NCBI GenBank assembly: GCA_029012165.1
Contig: JAQXLO010000037.1
Coordinates: forward strand, 1 to 16,588
Length of the DNA: 16,588 nt
Reading direction: 5' to 3'
Source: Oscillospiraceae bacterium
GTDB taxonomy: Bacteria; Bacillota; Clostridia; Oscillospirales; Acutalibacteraceae
Each line of letters begins with the position of its first letter. Positions within the stretch are counted from its first letter, which is position 1. The position numbers and the translations under genes are program-made. The notes beneath the pieces were generated by a model that saw nothing but the letters and a program-made list of their open reading frames with translations, was not told the DNA's origin and ran no database searches. Shown one piece after another: positions 8,259 to 15,127 of the stretch.

Positions 8259-8369
8259 GATTCCAACTCCTTTTCTTGTTGCATTCAGCAGCTTCACTGT
8301 ACCATTTTTTTTCGGCAGGGTATTGTACAAATTATAGATTTGCGGTAGAATAAAATAGGAGGTGGCGGT

Positions 8370-8708
8370 ATGTCCTGTGTGAAAACGGAGGAGCGGCTCT
8401 GTGCGATTCGCACATATATCGAGCAGCATTTGGCCGAGAAGATCACCGTTCGGGAGATGGCGGCAAGATTGGGACTGCACCCGAGCTATTTGAACACATT
8501 CTTTTGCCGGCGAACAGGGGAGAGCATTCAGGCGTATATCCGCCGCAGGAAGATGCAGAAAGCAGTGGAAATGATTCTGAAAACGAATTATTCTTTGTCC
8601 CAGATCGGGGCATCCCTCGGCTATTTTGACCAAAGTCATTTCAGCCGAACCTTTCAAAAAGAAACGGGTATGACGCCGGGCAGGTACAGGGAAACGCATA
8701 AATTGTGA
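8370..8708 (+). CDS. AraC/XylS-family transcriptional regulator, DNA-binding domain only
   Basis: The 112 residues are almost entirely the two-helix-turn-helix AraC DNA-binding domain: IRTYIEQHLAEKITVREMAA at the start, LGLHPSYLNTFFCRRTGES (first HTH and linker, about 35-53), and the family signature LSQIGASLGYFDQSHFSRTF followed by KETGMTPGRYR (about 76-106). There is no N-terminal ligand-binding or cupin domain, so it resembles MarA/SoxS-sized regulators controlled by their own amount rather than by a bound sugar. The ATG at 8370 has AGGAGG at 8357-8362. It is divergent from the unknown small gene and lies upstream of the polysaccharide operon promoter, so either could be its target; that is inference. 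Confidence 0.9.
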   Translation: MSCVKTEERLCAIRTYIEQHLAEKITVREMAARLGLHPSYLNTFFCRRTGESIQAYIRRRKMQKAVEMILKTNYSLSQIGASLGYFDQSHFSRTFQKETGMTPGRYRETHKL

Positions 8709-8734
8709 AAAAGTGTCAAAAATGACGGATTGTG

Positions 8735-8749
8735 TACAGAACTTCTGTA
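8735..8749. repeat. Perfect 7-bp inverted repeat, operator or weak hairpin
   Basis: TACAGAA-C-TTCTGTA is a perfect palindrome around C8742, 27 bases after the AraC stop and 39 bases upstream of the polysaccharide promoter -35 box. As RNA it could form only a 5-base-pair hairpin followed by AAATTTTA, a poor terminator. As DNA it is well placed as a protein-binding site for the downstream promoter. The binding protein is unknown. Confidence 0.4.
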
Positions 8750-8788
8750 AAATTTTATGCATTTTGTGAATGTGTTTCGGTGAAAAAC

Positions 8789-8817
8789 TTGACTTTGCTC
8801 GAAAGATGCGGTATGAT
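8789..8817 (+). promoter_or_regulatory. Sigma-A type promoter of the polysaccharide cluster
   Basis: TTGACT (8789-8794), a 17-base spacer, then TATGAT (8812-8817). Transcription is expected from about 8824. The next large gene starts near 8996, leaving a leader of about 170 bases. No other good promoter is seen before the glycosyltransferase genes, which are packed without room for one, so this promoter probably serves the whole visible cluster. Confidence 0.75.
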
Positions 8818-8843
8818 ATTCAATGACTAAAAGGGTGTGTAAA

Positions 8844-8975
8844 ATGCTTTTTTCGTCCGAATCCGAAACATTTCCGCAGGGGGATGCGGAACCCATGCGT
8901 AAACGGACGGCGCAGAAAGCTTTGTCTGCGTACCAAAGCAATTACGGAAGCATCGGTTGCACAGAACCGAAATGA
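8844..8975 (+). CDS. Possible 43-residue leader peptide upstream of the dehydratase
   Basis: An ATG at 8844, preceded by AAAGGGTGTG about 5-12 bases upstream, opens a 43-codon frame ending in TGA at 8973-8975. The product would be hydrophilic (MLFSSESETF... ending CTEPK) with no signal peptide or membrane segment, and I recognise no family. Its stop overlaps an in-frame ATG of the next gene (ATGA at 8972-8975), which would suit translational coupling. Against it, the same stretch folds into several RNA hairpins, so it may be an untranslated structured leader with a chance open frame. Confidence 0.25.
   Translation: MLFSSESETFPQGDAEPMRKRTAQKALSAYQSNYGSIGCTEPK
8853..8970 (+). ncRNA. Candidate structured 5' leader RNA (possible riboswitch-like element)
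   Basis: Three nested or consecutive pairings lie between promoter and first large gene. (a) CGTCCG (8854-8859) with CGGACG (8904-8909), extended by a T-G pair, closes a domain. (b) Inside it TTCCGCA (8872-8878) pairs with TGCGGAA (8885-8891) around the loop GGGGGA. (c) CGCAGA (8911-8916) pairs with TCTGCG (8925-8930) around an AAGCTTTG loop. (d) TCGGTT (8953-8958) pairs with AACCGA (8965-8970), ending 12 bases before the AGGGGGA ribosome site. No T-tract follows, so control, if any, would be translational. CCGAATCCGAAA just inside helix (a), and the GGGGGA loop, recall the 5' part of the ydaO c-di-AMP riboswitch as I remember it. The conserved 3' segment of that class (CCGACAGCUAAC-like) is absent, so I do not assign it. 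Confidence 0.35.
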
Positions 8976-8982
8976 AACGATC

Positions 8983-8990
8983 AGGGGGAA
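8983..8990 (+). promoter_or_regulatory. Ribosome binding site deciding a TTG start
   Basis: AGGGGGAA lies 5 bases before the TTG at 8996 and gives the only good ribosome site for the dehydratase gene. The nearby in-frame ATG at 8972 has no Shine-Dalgarno sequence ahead of it and would need coupling to the 43-codon frame. Confidence 0.6.
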
Positions 8991-8995
8991 TTTCA

Positions 8996-10885
8996 TTGAA
9001 ACGTGTCGCTGAAAAGTTTGGATTGATCGCCAAGCAGGTCATCTTGATTTTTGCAGACATTTTACTGATCAATATTTGTTTTTTCATCACGGCGGCAATG
9101 ATTTCTTCGGCTTCGTTCGCCGATTTGCTGCCGATGCTGTTGTCCAGATCGCTGCCGGTGACGGCTGCATTCATCCTCATTTACGGCGTTTGCGGTCTGT
9201 ACAGCAGTATTTGGAAATACGCCAGCATCAACGACCTGATCCGCTGCTGCCTTGCCGGATTTCTCGGCGGGCTGGTCAGCGTCTCCATCGACAAGATCGG
9301 CGCCTATTTCGGCTGGGGCTCCATGGGTAACTTCCCGGCGTACTTCTATGTGTGCAGTACACTGCTCATCATCGCTTCCTGCGGCGGGTTCCGGCTGCTG
9401 TACCGCTTGAGCCGCTATGTGTATCGGGAAAACGGCGTTATCACCCGCGACCTGCGCAATAGGAACCGCATTCTGATCATCGGCGCAGGGGACATGGGCA
9501 TGATTATCGTGCGTGAGCTGGAGGCAAACGCATACCGCAAGGGGCGCCCGGTGGTCATCGTGGACGACAACGTGCGCAAACAGGGCAAAAAGATGTGCGG
9601 CATCCCCGTGCGGGGCGGCACAGACAGGATCCCCGAGATCGCAGAGCGCTACAAGATCGATGAGATCATTTACTGCATCCCGTCCGCATCGGCAGAGCGT
9701 CAGCGGGAGATCATGAACATTGCCATGAAGACGGGGTGCATTTTGAAAAAGTGTCCCACGCTTTTGGAAATGAACGCCAACGAGCCCGATCTGCAAAAGA
9801 TTCGCAAGGTGGACATCTGCGACCTGCTTCCCCGCCCGGAGGTGGATTTGAACATCGAACAGTGCCGCTATCTGCAGGGGCAGACCGTGCTGATTACCGG
9901 CTGCGGCTCCATCGGCAGCGAGATCTGCCGTCAGGTGGCAAAGCACAAACCCAAGTGCATGGTGCTGGTGGACAACTACGAGAACAATGTCTTTTCCGTG
10001 TACCACGAGATTCTTCGCATGAACAAGGGGAAGTTTCCCGTGTATATCCGCATCGGCTCCGTGCAGGATGTGGGCAGGCTGCACGAGATCTTTGAGGAGT
10101 TCCATCCCGACATCGTATTCCATGCTGCGGCGCACAAGCACGTGCCGCTGATGGAGGACAGCCCCTGCGAGGCGGTCAAAAACAACATCTTCGGCACCTT
10201 CAACACTGCAAAAACGGCGGTGGAATATAAGGTCAAAAAATTTGTCATCCTTTCCACGGACAAGGCGGTCAACCCTGCCAATGTGATGGGGGCAACCAAG
10301 CGTGTGACGGAGCTGATCATCCAGTATTTCGACCGCCATGCCCTGGATACCCGCTTTGCCGCTGTGCGCTTTGGCAACGTGCTGGGTTCCAACGGCAGCG
10401 TGATTCCTATCTTTAAAAAGCAAATTGAAAACGGAGGTCCGGTGACCGTCACCGATCCCGATATCACCCGCTACTTCATGACCATTCCCGAGGCGGCGCA
10501 GCTGGTTATCCAGGCAGGCAGCCTTTCCAAGGGCGGTGAGGTGTTCGTGCTGGATATGGGCGAGCCGGTCAAAATCCTTGACCTTGCAGAGAATATCATC
10601 CGTCTGTCCGGCTTTGTGCCGTACAGAGACATCGACATCGTGTTCACCGGGCTTCGTCCGGGCGAAAAGCTGTACGAGGAACTGACCATGACCGAGGAGA
10701 TGCGTGGACGCAAAAAGACCGCCAACAACAAGATCTTCGTCACGCCGCCGGTGGACTTTTCGGATGAACAGCTGGAAACCGCTTTGGACAAGCTGCGTTC
10801 GGCGAATAAGCAAAACGTGCGGGATCTGCTCAAGGAGATCGTCCCCAACTATCAGGAAAATCCCGACGCCCCTGCTGTGGAATAA
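8996..10885 (+). CDS. Membrane-bound FlaA1/CapD-type nucleotide-sugar 4,6-dehydratase
   Basis: This family (WbpM, PglF, CapD and relatives) removes water from a UDP-HexNAc, usually UDP-GlcNAc, to give a 4-keto-6-deoxy sugar for glycans. From the TTG at 8996 the product is 629 residues, the long-form size. Four hydrophobic membrane segments fill about 14-38, 54-68, 82-98 and 114-131. A first Rossmann domain starts at ILIIGAGDMG (159-168). The catalytic SDR domain begins at VLITGCGSIG (298-307), with the TGxxGxxG NAD motif, and contains LSTDKAVNPANVMGATK (419-435). There S420 or T421, M431 and K435 form the atypical S/T-M-K triad of long-form dehydratases, with methionine replacing the usual tyrosine. 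RFGNVLGSNGSVIP (458-471) and LRPGEKLYEEL (553-563) are typical of the family. The alternative start is ATG 8972 (637 residues). It is the first large gene of the cluster; substrate and stereochemistry cannot be read from sequence. Confidence 0.9.
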   Translation: MKRVAEKFGLIAKQVILIFADILLINICFFITAAMISSASFADLLPMLLSRSLPVTAAFILIYGVCGLYSSIWKYASINDLIRCCLAGFLGGLVSVSIDKIGAYFGWGSMGNFPAYFYVCSTLLIIASCGGFRLLYRLSRYVYRENGVITRDLRNRNRILIIGAGDMGMIIVRELEANAYRKGRPVVIVDDNVRKQGKKMCGIPVRGGTDRIPEIAERYKIDEIIYCIPSASAERQREIMNIAMKTGCILKKCPTLLEMNANEPDLQKIRKVDICDLLPRPEVDLNIEQCRYLQGQTVLITGCGSIGSEICRQVAKHKPKCMVLVDNYENNVFSVYHEILRMNKGKFPVYIRIGSVQDVGRLHEIFEEFHPDIVFHAAAHKHVPLMEDSPCEAVKNNIFGTFNTAKTAVEYKVKKFVILSTDKAVNPANVMGATKRVTELIIQYFDRHALDTRFAAVRFGNVLGSNGSVIPIFKKQIENGGPVTVTDPDITRYFMTIPEAAQLVIQAGSLSKGGEVFVLDMGEPVKILDLAENIIRLSGFVPYRDIDIVFTGLRPGEKLYEELTMTEEMRGRKKTANNKIFVTPPVDFSDEQLETALDKLRSANKQNVRDLLKEIVPNYQENPDAPAVE

Positions 10886-10905
10886 AACGGAAAGGCTGAT
10901 CCGCT

Positions 10906-12000
10906 TTGAAAAAAATTCTGTTTGTGGCGACTGTGCCGGAACATTTCCGCTATTTTCATCTGCCGTGCTTCCGGATGCTTCAGGAACACGGCTTCGAGGT
11001 GCATACGGCGTGCAGTGCCCCGGAAGAATTTCCCTATACGGACAGGCAGTTTGTCGTTCCCATGGGCAGAAATCCGTGGGATCCGCAGAATGTGCAGGGC
11101 TATAAACAACTGAAAAAGATTATCAACGACGGCGGCTACGACATCGTCCATTGCCATACGCCCATGGGCGGCACCTTAGGCAGACTGTGTTCTGCAAAGG
11201 CACGCAAAAAGGGGACACGGGTGATCTACACAGCCCACGGCTTCCACTTCTACAAGGGTGCGCCGAAGCTCAACTGGCTCCTGTTCTTTCCCATTGAGGG
11301 CGTATTGTCTTGTATGACGGATGTGCTGATTACCATCAACGAGGAGGATTATCGGCGTGCCCGCCGTTTTTTCCATGCCAAAAAGACGGCGTATGTCCAC
11401 GGTGTCGGCTGTGACACCACTCGCTTTTACCGTGCCGACGGGGAAGTGCGTGCGCAGATGCGCTCTTCTCTGGGGCTTCGGGACAGCGACACGGTGCTTG
11501 TGTATGTGGCGGAGCAGAACGCCAATAAAAATCAGGGTCTGCTGATTCGTGCCGTCGAGGCTTTACTGCCCCGTTACCCAAACCTGAAGCTTTTGCTTGT
11601 CGGACCCGACCACATAGACGGCGCTTACGAAGCGATGGCAAAGGCGTCGTCGGCACCGGTTGTTTTTACCGGGGAGCGGCACGACATTCCGCAGATCCTT
11701 TCCGTCTGCGACATCTACACGGCGTCGAGTCTGCGTGAGGGTCTGCCCGTCAACGTGATGGAGGCGATGTCCGCCGGACTTCCCGTTTTGGCGTTCAACA
11801 ACCGTGGACACCGTGCCTTGGTGCAGGACGGCAAGACGGGTCTGCTTGCCGACACGCAGACAGAGTTTACCGATAAGCTGGAAAAACTGCTGGAGGATGC
11901 CGCCCTGCGCAGTGCCCTTGCCCGGGCGGGGAAAGCGCACATTGCAGACTACGATCTGCAAAAGGTTCTCGCAGAGTTGGGCGAGATTTATTTTGTGTAA
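10906..12000 (+). CDS. Family 4 glycosyltransferase, EpsD-like
   Basis: This is a retaining GT-B glycosyltransferase expected to add a sugar to the lipid-linked repeat unit at the inner membrane face. The 364 residues show the N-terminal domain with DIVHCHTPMGGTLGRL (79-94) and YTAHGFHFYKGAP (108-120), both frequent in exopolysaccharide transferases of the B. subtilis EpsD type. The C-terminal nucleotide-binding domain has LLLVGP (229-234) and SLREGLPVNVMEAMSAGLPV (275-294), with E278 and E286 as the EX7E pair. The start is TTG at 10906, supported by GGAAAGG about 10 bases upstream and by the immediate KKILFVATVP strand. It lies 20 bases after the dehydratase and 13 bases before the next gene. 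Sugar specificity is unknown. Confidence 0.88.
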   Translation: MKKILFVATVPEHFRYFHLPCFRMLQEHGFEVHTACSAPEEFPYTDRQFVVPMGRNPWDPQNVQGYKQLKKIINDGGYDIVHCHTPMGGTLGRLCSAKARKKGTRVIYTAHGFHFYKGAPKLNWLLFFPIEGVLSCMTDVLITINEEDYRRARRFFHAKKTAYVHGVGCDTTRFYRADGEVRAQMRSSLGLRDSDTVLVYVAEQNANKNQGLLIRAVEALLPRYPNLKLLLVGPDHIDGAYEAMAKASSAPVVFTGERHDIPQILSVCDIYTASSLREGLPVNVMEAMSAGLPVLAFNNRGHRALVQDGKTGLLADTQTEFTDKLEKLLEDAALRSALARAGKAHIADYDLQKVLAELGEIYFV

Positions 12001-12013
12001 CGGAGCGATCAAG

Positions 12014-13129
12014 ATGGAGCCTGTTCGTGTTTTGCACGTATTGCATTCCATGAACTGCGGCGGTGCGGAGACGCTGTTGATGCACCTGTACCGCAATATG
12101 GACACAGACAAAGTGCAGTTCGACTTCCTCGTCAATGTGTTTGACGAGATGTTTTATGAAAAAGAGATCTGCGCTTTGGGCGGCCGCATTTTCCGTATGC
12201 CGTTTTTGACCAAGGTGACGCCGCCTGTTTACGAATATCGTCTGTACAAATTTTTCAAGCTGCACCCTTATACCGTTGTCCACTCCCATCTGGAGACCAC
12301 AACGGGGCTGATCCTGCGTGCCGCAAGGCGTGCGGGTGTTCCCGTGCGCATCGCACACAGTCACAATTCCCGCTTCACCCGAACGGGACTTGCGGCACTG
12401 CCCGAGAATATGTTCAAAGCCTATTGCCGGCAAAAAATCGTGCCCAACGCCACCAAGCTGTACGGCTGTTCGGAGCTTGCGAATGCGTGGCTGTACGGCA
12501 AGCACGCACAGCAGAGCGAACTGCTCAACAACGGCATCGATACGGCGGCGTGTGCCTTTCGTCCCGAGATGCGTGCGCAAATGCGTGCGGCGCTCTCGCT
12601 CGGAAGCGAAAAGGTGTTCGGTCATGTGGGCAGATTCAACGACCAGAAAAACCACGCTTTTTTGATAGAAGCCTTTGCTTCGTATCACAAAACAAACCCG
12701 GACAGCGTGCTTCTGCTCGTCGGCGAGGGTGTTTTACAGCCGCAAATCGAGGCGCAGGTGAACGCCGCCGATCTTTCGGACAGCGTGCGTTTTTTGGGAC
12801 TGAGAAATGATGTAGCCGATCTCCTGTCTGCAATGGATGTTTTCCTGCTGCCGTCCAAATTTGAGGGCTTGCCCCTTGTGCTGGTCGAAGCGCAGGCGGC
12901 GGGGCTCTCTTGCCTTGCCGCAGACACCGTTTCGCCGATGGCGAATTTGTCCGCAGGGTATTTTCGCTTTTTACCGCTGGAAACCGATGCGTGGGTGCGT
13001 GCCATGCACGATGCGCCTGTTAAGCGCAGGGACGATGCGGCAAACATTGTCGCACAGTGCGGCTTTGACAGCCGCATACAGGCAGAGAAACTGCAAGCAT
13101 TTTATCTTGCGAACGGGGAGAGAGTATGA
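12014..13129 (+). CDS. Family 4 glycosyltransferase, EpsF-like
   Basis: A second GT-B family 4 transferase of 371 residues. The N-terminus has VLHVLHSMNCGGAETLLMHL (6-25), the GGAE loop typical of the EpsF-like branch, then VVHSHLETTTG (88-98) and IAHSHNS (113-119). The C-terminal domain has GHVGRFNDQKNH (203-214), LLLVGEG (233-239) and FEGLPLVLVEAQAAGL (283-298), with E284 and E292 as the EX7E pair. The ATG at 12014 has GGAG at 12002-12005, eight bases upstream; the frame is open upstream but that part shadows the previous gene. It overlaps the next gene by 4 bases (ATGA), which suggests coupled synthesis. It presumably adds another sugar of the same repeat unit. Confidence 0.88.
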   Translation: MEPVRVLHVLHSMNCGGAETLLMHLYRNMDTDKVQFDFLVNVFDEMFYEKEICALGGRIFRMPFLTKVTPPVYEYRLYKFFKLHPYTVVHSHLETTTGLILRAARRAGVPVRIAHSHNSRFTRTGLAALPENMFKAYCRQKIVPNATKLYGCSELANAWLYGKHAQQSELLNNGIDTAACAFRPEMRAQMRAALSLGSEKVFGHVGRFNDQKNHAFLIEAFASYHKTNPDSVLLLVGEGVLQPQIEAQVNAADLSDSVRFLGLRNDVADLLSAMDVFLLPSKFEGLPLVLVEAQAAGLSCLAADTVSPMANLSAGYFRFLPLETDAWVRAMHDAPVKRRDDAANIVAQCGFDSRIQAEKLQAFYLANGERV

Positions 13130-14202
13130 CGTTTACACTTCGGCTCAGTGAGGTTCCGCTCCACCTGTACCCGATCTTGGCAGGGTTTGAGTCACTTCGT
13201 CGCAAGGGTGCGATTCGTTTAAAAATTGAGCGACTGCGCCCGGGTGCGCCCGACCTGCTCCCGTACAATATGCTGGAGGTCGTGGGCGAGGACGGCAAAC
13301 GCCTGATCTTCGACATGAACGACGGCTACGAGAACTTGCTCAAAGACCGTGCGGAAATGATTCCGTTTTACAACGGACTTTTAGACCGATGCGATTTGTT
13401 GTTTAAGCGCAGTTTTGACGGCGTGCGCAATGCACAGCTTCAAGCGCCTGAAAAGATGCGCCGCACACCGCCGAATTTTTTGGTGACACTGCCCCACAAT
13501 CCGGCGCACATCCCTGTGCCGTGCGACCCGAATCGGGAAAAGATCAAAAAGCTTATCCGTATGCTGCCCGGTTCCCAGTATTACAACGGGCATATTCTGG
13601 AAAAAAATATCTTTGACACGCCCCGCCTTTCCGAAAAGCCCCGCATTCTGTTCCTGGCACGGCTGTGGGATCCCGACGGCGAGTTCCCGGGACAGCTCAC
13701 ACCGGCGATGCAGGAGGAACGCCACGCCATCAACGAGAGCCGTGCGCAGTGTATCCGCCTTTTGCGGGATGCGTTCGGCGAGCGGTTTTGCGGCGGTGTT
13801 GCACCGTCTGCTTTTTCGCAAAAGGAATATGCGGACGTGGTGTTGGAGAATGCAGGGCTTTCCCGCAAAAACGCATACCTTACGTTTATGAAGCAGTTCG
13901 ATATCCACATTGCCACCATGGGACTGCACGGTTCCACGGGCTGGAAGTTTGCGGAATATCTTGCCGCATCCAAGGCTGTTGTCTGCGAGCCGCTTTGCTA
14001 CGAAAGTGCGGGGGGACTTGCGGATGGAACGCATTACCTGTCCTTTACCGACGGCGATGCCTGCGTGCGGCAGGTGCAGACGCTCATGGACGACGACAGA
14101 CGTTTGGCGATGATGCAGGCGAACCATGCCTATGCCGAGCAGTATATGCGATGCGAAGCGTTTGTGCGTTATGCTTTGCGGGAATGCGGCTATACTTTAT
14201 AA
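13126..14202 (+). CDS. Divergent GT-B-like glycosyltransferase, specificity unknown
   Basis: The 358 residues match no family I can name with certainty. The C-terminal third looks like the nucleotide-sugar domain of CgeB/YkvP-like GT-B transferases: FDIHIATMGLHGSTGWKFAE (258-277), AVVCEPL (284-290), then SAGGLADGTHYLSF (294-307) and an N/H/Y-rich tail helix. The KPRILFLARLWDPDGEFPG segment (171-189) would open this domain. The N-terminal half contains RLIFDMNDGYEN (59-70) and FLVTLPHNP (118-126), with no signal peptide or membrane segments. The ATG at 13126 overlaps the preceding stop and has a GGGGAGAG site. It sits between clear glycosyltransferases in the same operon, the main reason for calling it one. 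A modifying enzyme such as a polymer-linked phosphotransferase is a less likely alternative. Confidence 0.6.
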   Translation: MTFTLRLSEVPLHLYPILAGFESLRRKGAIRLKIERLRPGAPDLLPYNMLEVVGEDGKRLIFDMNDGYENLLKDRAEMIPFYNGLLDRCDLLFKRSFDGVRNAQLQAPEKMRRTPPNFLVTLPHNPAHIPVPCDPNREKIKKLIRMLPGSQYYNGHILEKNIFDTPRLSEKPRILFLARLWDPDGEFPGQLTPAMQEERHAINESRAQCIRLLRDAFGERFCGGVAPSAFSQKEYADVVLENAGLSRKNAYLTFMKQFDIHIATMGLHGSTGWKFAEYLAASKAVVCEPLCYESAGGLADGTHYLSFTDGDACVRQVQTLMDDDRRLAMMQANHAYAEQYMRCEAFVRYALRECGYTL

Positions 14203-14217
14203 AAGGAGAATTGAACC

Positions 14218-15117
14218 GTGGCGATACTGACCGTTTTTACACCGACCTATAACCGTGCCTATATTTTGCCCCAGTGCTACGAAGCCATGAAGCGGCAGAC
14301 GGAGCAGGATTTTGTCTGGCTTGTCGTGGACGACGGTTCCTCGGACGGCACGGAAGAACTGGTCAAGGGCTGGATGCAGGAGGAACACGGGTTTACCCTG
14401 CGCTATGTGCGGCAGGAAAACAAAGGGATGCACGGTGCGCACAACCTTGCTTATGAAAACATCGACACCGAGATCAACACCTGCATCGACTCGGACGATT
14501 TCATGCCCGACGACGCCGTGGAAAAGATCGTCTGCTTCTGGCAGACCTGCGAGCGGGACGAGCACATCAGCGGCTTTCTTGCACTGGATGCGTACAAAAA
14601 CGGTGAAGTGATCGGAACAAAGCTGCCTGTGGAAAAGGCACCTGCCACCTCCTACGACTTTTATTACCGCTACGGCGTGTCGGGAGACAAGAAGTTTATC
14701 CTGCGTACCGACCTGACGAAGCAGAATCCGTACCCCATCTTTGAGGGAGAAAAATATGTAAATCTCGCCACAAAATACAGCCTTTTGGACAAGGAGTACA
14801 AGCTCCTTGCGCTCAATGAGGTGGTCTGTATCGTGGAGTATCTGGAGGACGGCTCTTCACGCAACATGATCCGCCAGTATTTCAAGAATCCGCAGGGCTT
14901 CGCCTACAGCCGCAAGCTGTGTATGCAGCTGCCCTTTGCGGGCTTCAAGTTTCGCTTCGTGCAGGCGATGCACTACGTTTCCAGCAGTCTGATTTTAAAG
15001 AATACACACTACCTGTCCGAAAGTCCCTGCAAAGCGCTGACGCTTTTGGCAACGCCTGTCGGATTTTTGTGGTGGCTGTATCTGCGGTTTCAATACAGAA
15101 AATACGAAAAGGGTTGA
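14218..15117 (+). CDS. Family 2 glycosyltransferase
   Basis: This is a GT-A inverting transferase that uses a nucleotide sugar and a divalent metal. The 299 residues start with LTVFTPTYNRAYIL (4-17), then WLVVDDGSSDGT (34-45), where D38 and D39 bind the nucleotide, ENKGMHGAHNLA (67-78), and the metal-binding DXD motif CIDSDDF (89-95, D91 and D93). The C-terminal part (about 240-295) is more basic and hydrophobic and may lie on the membrane (TPVGFLWWLYLRF near the end). The start is GTG at 14218, with AAAAGGAG at 14201-14208 overlapping the previous stop. Ten bases separate it from the polymerase gene. Donor and acceptor sugars are unknown. Confidence 0.9.
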   Translation: MAILTVFTPTYNRAYILPQCYEAMKRQTEQDFVWLVVDDGSSDGTEELVKGWMQEEHGFTLRYVRQENKGMHGAHNLAYENIDTEINTCIDSDDFMPDDAVEKIVCFWQTCERDEHISGFLALDAYKNGEVIGTKLPVEKAPATSYDFYYRYGVSGDKKFILRTDLTKQNPYPIFEGEKYVNLATKYSLLDKEYKLLALNEVVCIVEYLEDGSSRNMIRQYFKNPQGFAYSRKLCMQLPFAGFKFRFVQAMHYVSSSLILKNTHYLSESPCKALTLLATPVGFLWWLYLRFQYRKYEKG

Positions 15118-15127
15118 TTATTAACTA

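Noticed and set aside
8323..8351. Possible promoter TTGTAC-17-TAGAAT for the AraC-type gene
   Set aside because: The spacing is good, but transcription would start at about 8358, inside the AGGAGG ribosome site (8357-8362), leaving no usable leader. TTGTACAA may instead be a binding site.
8711..8727. GTCA-AAAA-TGAC hairpin after the AraC gene as a terminator
   Set aside because: Only four base pairs and no T-tract; too weak to call.
8844..8970. Assignment of the leader as a ydaO-type c-di-AMP or c-di-GMP-I riboswitch
   Set aside because: A CCGAATCCGAAA segment and a GGGGGA loop are suggestive, but the conserved 3' core of ydaO and the tetraloop/receptor and GCAAAGCC-type elements of c-di-GMP-I are not found. 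I kept it as an unassigned structured leader.
9062..10813. A 583-codon minus-strand frame opposite the dehydratase
   Set aside because: It is antisense to a complete FlaA1/CapD-type gene; its His- and Asp-rich composition and absence of motifs indicate a mirror frame.
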